42,500 nucleotides of DNA from Prorocentrum cordatum. Taxonomy: Eukaryota; Sar; Dinophyceae; Prorocentrales; Prorocentraceae. The translations under genes and the position numbers were made by a program. Shown here one piece after another: positions 38,356-42,500 of the stretch (positions are counted from its first letter, which is position 1; each line of letters begins with the position of its first letter). The notes under the pieces were generated by a model. It saw only the letters and a list, made by a program, of their open reading frames with translations. It made no database searches and was not told the DNA's origin. The stretch lies in contig CAUYUJ010001745.1 of assembly GCA_963575745.1 (NCBI GenBank), positions 15,001 through 57,500 on the forward strand. Reading direction: 5' to 3'.

Positions 38356-38506
38356 ACCAGGCCCATCCTGGCCCTGGCGGTGGGAACCTTCCCGGCCGAG
38401 CCAAGCGGGCGCGTGCACCAGTCTGGGGCCCGGTTCACCCCTCGATGCCTCTGCGGCTCTGTGGCGGCAGAGCGGCAGGCGACCCCGACGACGAGCGACC
38501 TCGACC

Positions 38507-38509
38507 ACC

Positions 38510-38543
<34 letters not shown>

Positions 38544-38579
38544 TGGCGACGATGGCGACGGCGACGACGACGCCGACGC

Positions 38580-38626
<47 letters not shown>

Positions 38627-38630
38627 TTGA

Positions 38631-38664
<34 letters not shown>

Positions 38665-38700
38665 CACAACGACCACGACGACCACAACGACCACGACCAA
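38507..38700. repeat. (GAC)n compound microsatellite
   Basis: GACGAC runs with GGCGAC and GACCAC variants. Asp-rich plus frames and Val/Ser-rich minus frames follow from it. Confidence 0.95.
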
Positions 38701-39129
38701 GCCCGCATCGACGACAAGGAATGGGTACCGCTGAGAATTGGCGAGTCTGGCGGTCTGGGGCCTCCGCGTGCTGTTCCCGACCAGCGGTGATCCGACTCAG
38801 CCAGGCACACGCGCTAGGCGCCGCGGCCCCAAAACAGCGCCCGCCGCTGCGTCGCTGCGTTGCTACCGAGAGCTGCCAACGGGCGCCGAGCGCTGTCCCG
38901 AGCGACGCCCAGGGTCACCTCTGAGCACCGCCCCCGAGCGCTGTCCGACCGAGAGCGCCACCTCCGATCGCCGCCCCCGAGCGCCGCCACCGAGCGCTCT
39001 CCAACCGAGCACGCCGCCCCCGAGCGCTGAACTCTGGGCGGCCGGCCGCTGGAGAAGGGCGGGGCCGCCGGCGCTGCCGGGGCGGCAAACGCCGCATGCT
39101 CGGCGCGGGGCCCCCACTTGGGAGCGCGA
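38701..39129. other. GC-rich intergenic DNA, no gene seen
   Basis: Words such as GAGCGCCGCC and GAGCGCTGTCC recur around 38885-39030, an imperfect short repeat. No recognisable protein. Confidence 0.5.
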
Positions 39130-39430
39130 GAACGGCGAGGAGAGGAGGAGGAGTAATAGTAGGAGGAGAAGGAGAAGGAGAGGGAGGGAGGGAGGAGGAG
39201 GAAGAGGAGAAGGAGGAGGAGGAGGAGCAGGAGGAGGAGGAGCAGGGGAAGGAGGGGGAGGAGGGGAGGAGGGGGAGGAGGGGGAGGAGGGAGGAGAGGA
39301 GGAGGAGGAGGAGGAGGAGGAGGAGGGGAGGAAGGAGGAGAAGGAGGGGAAGGAGGGGGAGGAGGGGGGAGGGGGAGGAGGAGGAGGAGGAGGAGGAGGA
39401 GGAGGAGGAGGAGGAGGAGGAGAAGGGGGA
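39130..39430. repeat. (GGA)n purine tract, 300 bp
   Basis: Nearly pure purine GGA/GGGA/GAA sequence, ending about 50 bp from the C-terminal end of the broken LINE. It may be the site into which that LINE inserted or a degenerate 3' tail; neither can be shown. Confidence 0.95.
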
Positions 39431-39481
39431 GACCCGATCCCATCTGGCAGGTCATCCGAGGCGCCCGCACCGCCAGAAGCC

Positions 39482-41068
39482 CTATCGCCGCGCCAGAGAC
39501 CTCGCCCTGGCATCCCGTCTGCATATACGGCGGAACCGGCCTGCAGCAAGCCGTATGGCTCGCGAAGCGCTTTGGGCCCCCTCGGACCGGAGCTTATTAA
39601 ACGCGTTTAAAAGAACATCGTGTGCTATGGCAATGGAGACGGCTTCGTCGCACGAGAGAGGCATAGAAAAAAGAAGGAGCCCAGCAAACACCTCCGCCCC
39701 CCACCGTGGTGGGAGCCTAGGCAGATTGGCACGCATCACTCCAAGAAGAATTGGACAGACAAGATAGTGCACGATCTGGTCGCCAGCAATACATTCGCAT
39801 CCGAACCTGCATCCCAGAGTGGCCTGGCGGCATCTCCGTGAGGTATTCCATGCATTACATACACTGCGCAACAGACTGAGTTGAACAAAGGGAGCAATGT
39901 GCTGGCCGACCACTTTTAGCCGAGAGAAACACAGTTGGGCTTCGGGAGCCCCAACTTGGCCAACTTCAGGAAACCTCGAGGCCCAGCACTGGAGACGCCT
40001 CTGAATAAGCTCAGGAAACGGAACCAGGGGCTGATGGGAGAGAACAAGCTTGGTCATTTTCTTCTGAAGCCCATGCTCGAAGACGGCGGGGGCGGACGGG
40101 ATTCTGGATAACTCGCGATAGTTCTGGGCCATCACTAAAACGAAAGACTTGGTATAAACGGGATGAAGATGAGCATCCAGGTGGCATTCGGGGTCATCGA
40201 ACGCGTCCTCAATGTTCTCGATGCAGGCGAAAGAGACCGACGAGGCGAGGGTAGCACGATATGCAGCGGCACGAGCTTCGCGTGTGAGAGACCTGGCCCG
40301 AGATAGCTTTCCCCCGAGGGACTTCATTCCCACCAGCATGTGATCAGAAAGGGCATGCCGAGGAGCACATGTTAAAGACTGCAGACCGAGATGCACTTGC
40401 CAGTAGCAGTCGGCCGTGGGCGGAAAGAACTGGGCGATGTACATGGGCATAGTGACTGCTATCTGGTTGTACGCCACGAGAGACATCGAAAGGCCTAACT
40501 TCAAAGACTTAATGAAGCGGCAGCGGTCGCGGAACTTGACCAATGGGGCGGCCCAAGATTCCTCTTGGGCCCTGATCCCACACATCACTCCAAGATACTC
40601 GGCGCACTTGGACATCCCGAAGCTCCGAACCCTGATCCCCTGCTGTTGGAACTTCCTCTCCCCCCCCCCCCTGTTAAAGTCGCCGTAAAATAATATCACC
40701 GTTTTTTTGAGGTTCGGGATGAGGCCAGCGGCGAGCCCTGCAAGCATCATAACTTTCATGAAAATAGGCACGGCCGCGTAGATGTCAAAGGCGGCGGAGG
40801 CAACATCGCTGGCGAAGGCGCCGTGCAAGTGGACAGGACGGGGCAGCCGAAGACAGAGCAAGCGCAAAATCGGATCGAACCCCAGGGCGAACACGCTTCC
40901 CGAGAGTGGACATCCTTGCGTTATCCCGCGGAGGATCCGAAAAGAGCAGTGAGACACCCCGCCCAGGAGAATGGCGGTTGTAACCTTGGCATAGAGGGTC
41001 TTTATCGCATTCAGCACAAACTCGGGGAAATTCATTTTCTCGAATACGAAAATTTCCAATCGTGGCAT
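39482..41068 (-). pseudogene. LINE reverse transcriptase, catalytic and C-terminal part, altered active site
   Basis: RT motif A (LLDIKAAFPS) lies just upstream at about 41070-41100 in another frame. In this 528-codon frame motif B reads RGITQGCPLSGSVFAL. Motif C reads AFASDVASAAFDIYA where F/YADD is expected: the first catalytic Asp is Ser (codon 40807-40809), which should abolish polymerisation. KKTVIL follows as motif D. A Cys/His motif with a C-x7-H-x3-C core (CIAGDQIVHYLVC) sits near the C-terminus, as in many LINEs. No RNase H was found before the stop at 39482. Confidence 0.88.
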
Positions 41069-41161
41069 AAACTGGGGAAGGCGGCCTTAATGTCCAGCAG
41101 GATAGCGCCTGCAGTCTGTCGCCACAGAAGGCCTGCTCCTACGACCATGTGCGTCTCAAAC

Positions 41162-41557
41162 TCAATCAGCCCCTTTGGATCCCCTTTGGACCCCAATAGT
41201 GGTGTCCACGCAAACCTTTTTCAGGCGGCAGTTGATCGCGACAGCGACAATTTCGTTGATCGGGTTGGAGAGGGAGATGGGACGGGTCATTTCAGGGGGC
41301 CCCCAGAGCTCGAACCCGTCGCGGTCCAGGGAACCTCTGGGAAGGAAGACCGAGTTGCTGAGGTTGAAATCGCCCGAAACCTGGCCAAAAACCATGATAT
41401 GCTGGCACGCGGCGAAGGCGGCCCACCTAGAGAATAAATTTCCTTTGGACCAGGCAGAGTAACATGGCCCGTCAGGGCCAGGGGCGGAATCGTGAAGCCG
41501 ATCCAAAACTCCGTAAAACTGCTCTTCAGAAAGCCTCCAAATCTGGGCCTCCCTCAC
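41162..41557 (-). pseudogene. LINE reverse transcriptase, N-terminal fingers part
   Basis: 131 codons open. SAPGPDGPCYSAWS matches the APGPDG-type motif preceding the RT core, and RPISLSNPINEIVAVAINCR matches the RPI-L-N motif. The frame ends GVQRGSKGAD because of an 11-bp tandem duplication (CCCCTTTGGAT 41170-41180 and CCCCTTTGGAC 41181-41191 on plus). In another frame LIEFETHMVVGAGLL continues the domain. There is no ATG at its start: it is joined to the upstream endonuclease frame by a frameshift at AAAAG. Confidence 0.85.
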
Positions 41558-42468
41558 TTTTGAATATGTTCCTCTAGCTGGTCCCTCGCGGCAATTTGAG
41601 ATGAAACAGAGGCGTGAACTTGGCTCCAGTGAGCGGCGAGAGCATGAGCCAGAGCCTCAGCAGTCGGGAAAGCGTTCCCATCGGCATCCGCGATGCCCGC
41701 GAGGAATCTTCTCCGATTCTTCGGAGACCAGGCCGATGCCAAGCTCTGAAGACGCGCAGCTCGGCGCTCATAAAACTGGGGGGATTCCGTGGTATGTCCG
41801 ATGATTTCCTCATATTCTTTTTGGTACCGAGCGGCAGCAATCTTGGCCATACACTCTTGAAAGGCTGACTGGCTGTGCCACCTGCCACTGTCAGGGTCGA
41901 GAAAGTTGAGCAGCACGGGGATGGCCTTGACAGCCTTCTTTAGCGCGCTGATCCTGTGACTCCGCATGGCGCGACTCACCGCGAACAGCCACTGCAAATG
42001 CTGCTCGGCGGAGTAGGGCGGAAGCTCAGAAAGGCGATGCTGAACGAGACGGCCTGCTTCGTGCATAAGACACGTGAGTTCTTCAACCATCAGCGGCGGA
42101 TTATCTTCGCATACCCCGTGCTCGTTGATCAGCTTTTCGAGCAGGATCGGATACAGAGGGTGACGAGAGACCCACGGGGCGACGGCCCGAGCGCGGTTGT
42201 CTCCGCCCCCGTTCAGATGCAGGTACACCGGTGCGTGGTCACTCGGGAGGTCGGCTTTACAGATATTCCAGGAGGTCCCAGAGGTCGGTTTCAAATCCAG
42301 GAGATCCCCAGTGAACATATTGGTATAAATACGGTCGATCCTGGATACGCTAACCACATTCCCATTTCGAGTGGCGTGGTGGGTCGGATTCTCTTGGTAG
42401 CATTCCATAACGTCGGGCAATAAAGACCAGAACTTGTGAGCGAGGGAGTCGGGGCTGTCGATCTGCAC
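41554..42468 (-). pseudogene. LINE endonuclease C-terminal part and linker
   Basis: 304 codons. VSRIDRIYTN (43-50) and LPSDHAPVYLHL (SDH at 76-78) are the late motifs of the APE-type endonuclease. The linker that follows contains YQKEYEEIIG and FLAGIADADGNAF, typical of the segment before RT. The frame stops with EEHIQK at 41554. The N-terminal part of the endonuclease lies outside the window. Confidence 0.85.
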
Positions 42469-42500
42469 AGAGCCGTCTACTCGCCGGGCACCCTCGCCCA

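Larger units (their letters stand above)
39482..42500 (-). mobile_element. Second LINE, 3' part, broken by frameshifts, continues beyond the window
   Basis: Three minus-strand frames form one pol-like protein: endonuclease end (42468-41554), RT N-terminal part (41557-41162) and RT catalytic part to C-terminus (41068-39482). Joins at about 41557 and 41038 lie at short A-runs; the one near 41170-41191 lies at an 11-bp tandem duplication. The RT differs clearly from that of the LINE at 29598-36580 (QGCPLS present, no RNase H seen), so this is another lineage. The 5' end is outside the window. Confidence 0.9.

Overview
This window looks like nuclear DNA of a dinoflagellate. The strongest evidence is a 20-nt relic of the dinoflagellate spliced leader (minus strand, 36580-36561) at the exact 5' end of a LINE, plus a DIRS-type retroelement and two LINEs of kinds I associate with dinoflagellate genomes. 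Family assignments come from motifs read by eye; no search was run. No host gene, tRNA or rRNA was recognised. The window is almost wholly mobile and repetitive DNA, and all three retroelements are coded on the minus strand.

Layout. 1-1970: G-rich minisatellite, a pure (TCG)44 run, a CAAGA-GGCC minisatellite and a strand-switching CATA/TATG microsatellite. 1970-11060: a large array of degenerate 10-12 bp units (core CAAGANGGCC) organised in higher-order units of about 1.54 kb. It carries six copies of a hairpin-rich module, a 0.9-kb tandem duplication and one miniature inverted-repeat element. 11060-13106: GAC-type microsatellite, degenerate repeats and anonymous DNA. 13107-19591: a decayed DIRS-like retrotransposon with Gag-like protein, reverse transcriptase (RT), RNase H with an inserted Cys-rich segment, and tyrosine recombinase. 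19592-29580: GC-rich intergenic DNA with foldback elements, four miniature elements and several microsatellites. 29598-36580: a complete LINE (ORF1 zinc-ribbon protein; ORF2 endonuclease-RT-RNase H) flanked by a 17-bp target-site duplication. 36598-39480: more repeats, one miniature element, one foldback and one solitary TIR element. 39482-42500: a second, broken LINE running off the window end.

The most notable observations are: (1) a full-length LINE whose 5' end is the spliced leader and whose ends are fixed by a 17-bp TSD; (2) a six-copy miniature inverted-repeat family with apparent 6-bp TSDs, all copies in one orientation; (3) a repeated module with several stem-loops, two of them mutually exclusive and one with possible covariation; (4) a microsatellite that contains the catalytic-tyrosine codon of the recombinase; (5) long foldback elements with nested palindromes.

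How the parts relate: the LINEs and the DIRS-like element encode their own mobilisation machinery, but each carries frameshifts. The miniature and foldback elements are non-autonomous, and no transposase that could move them was found here.
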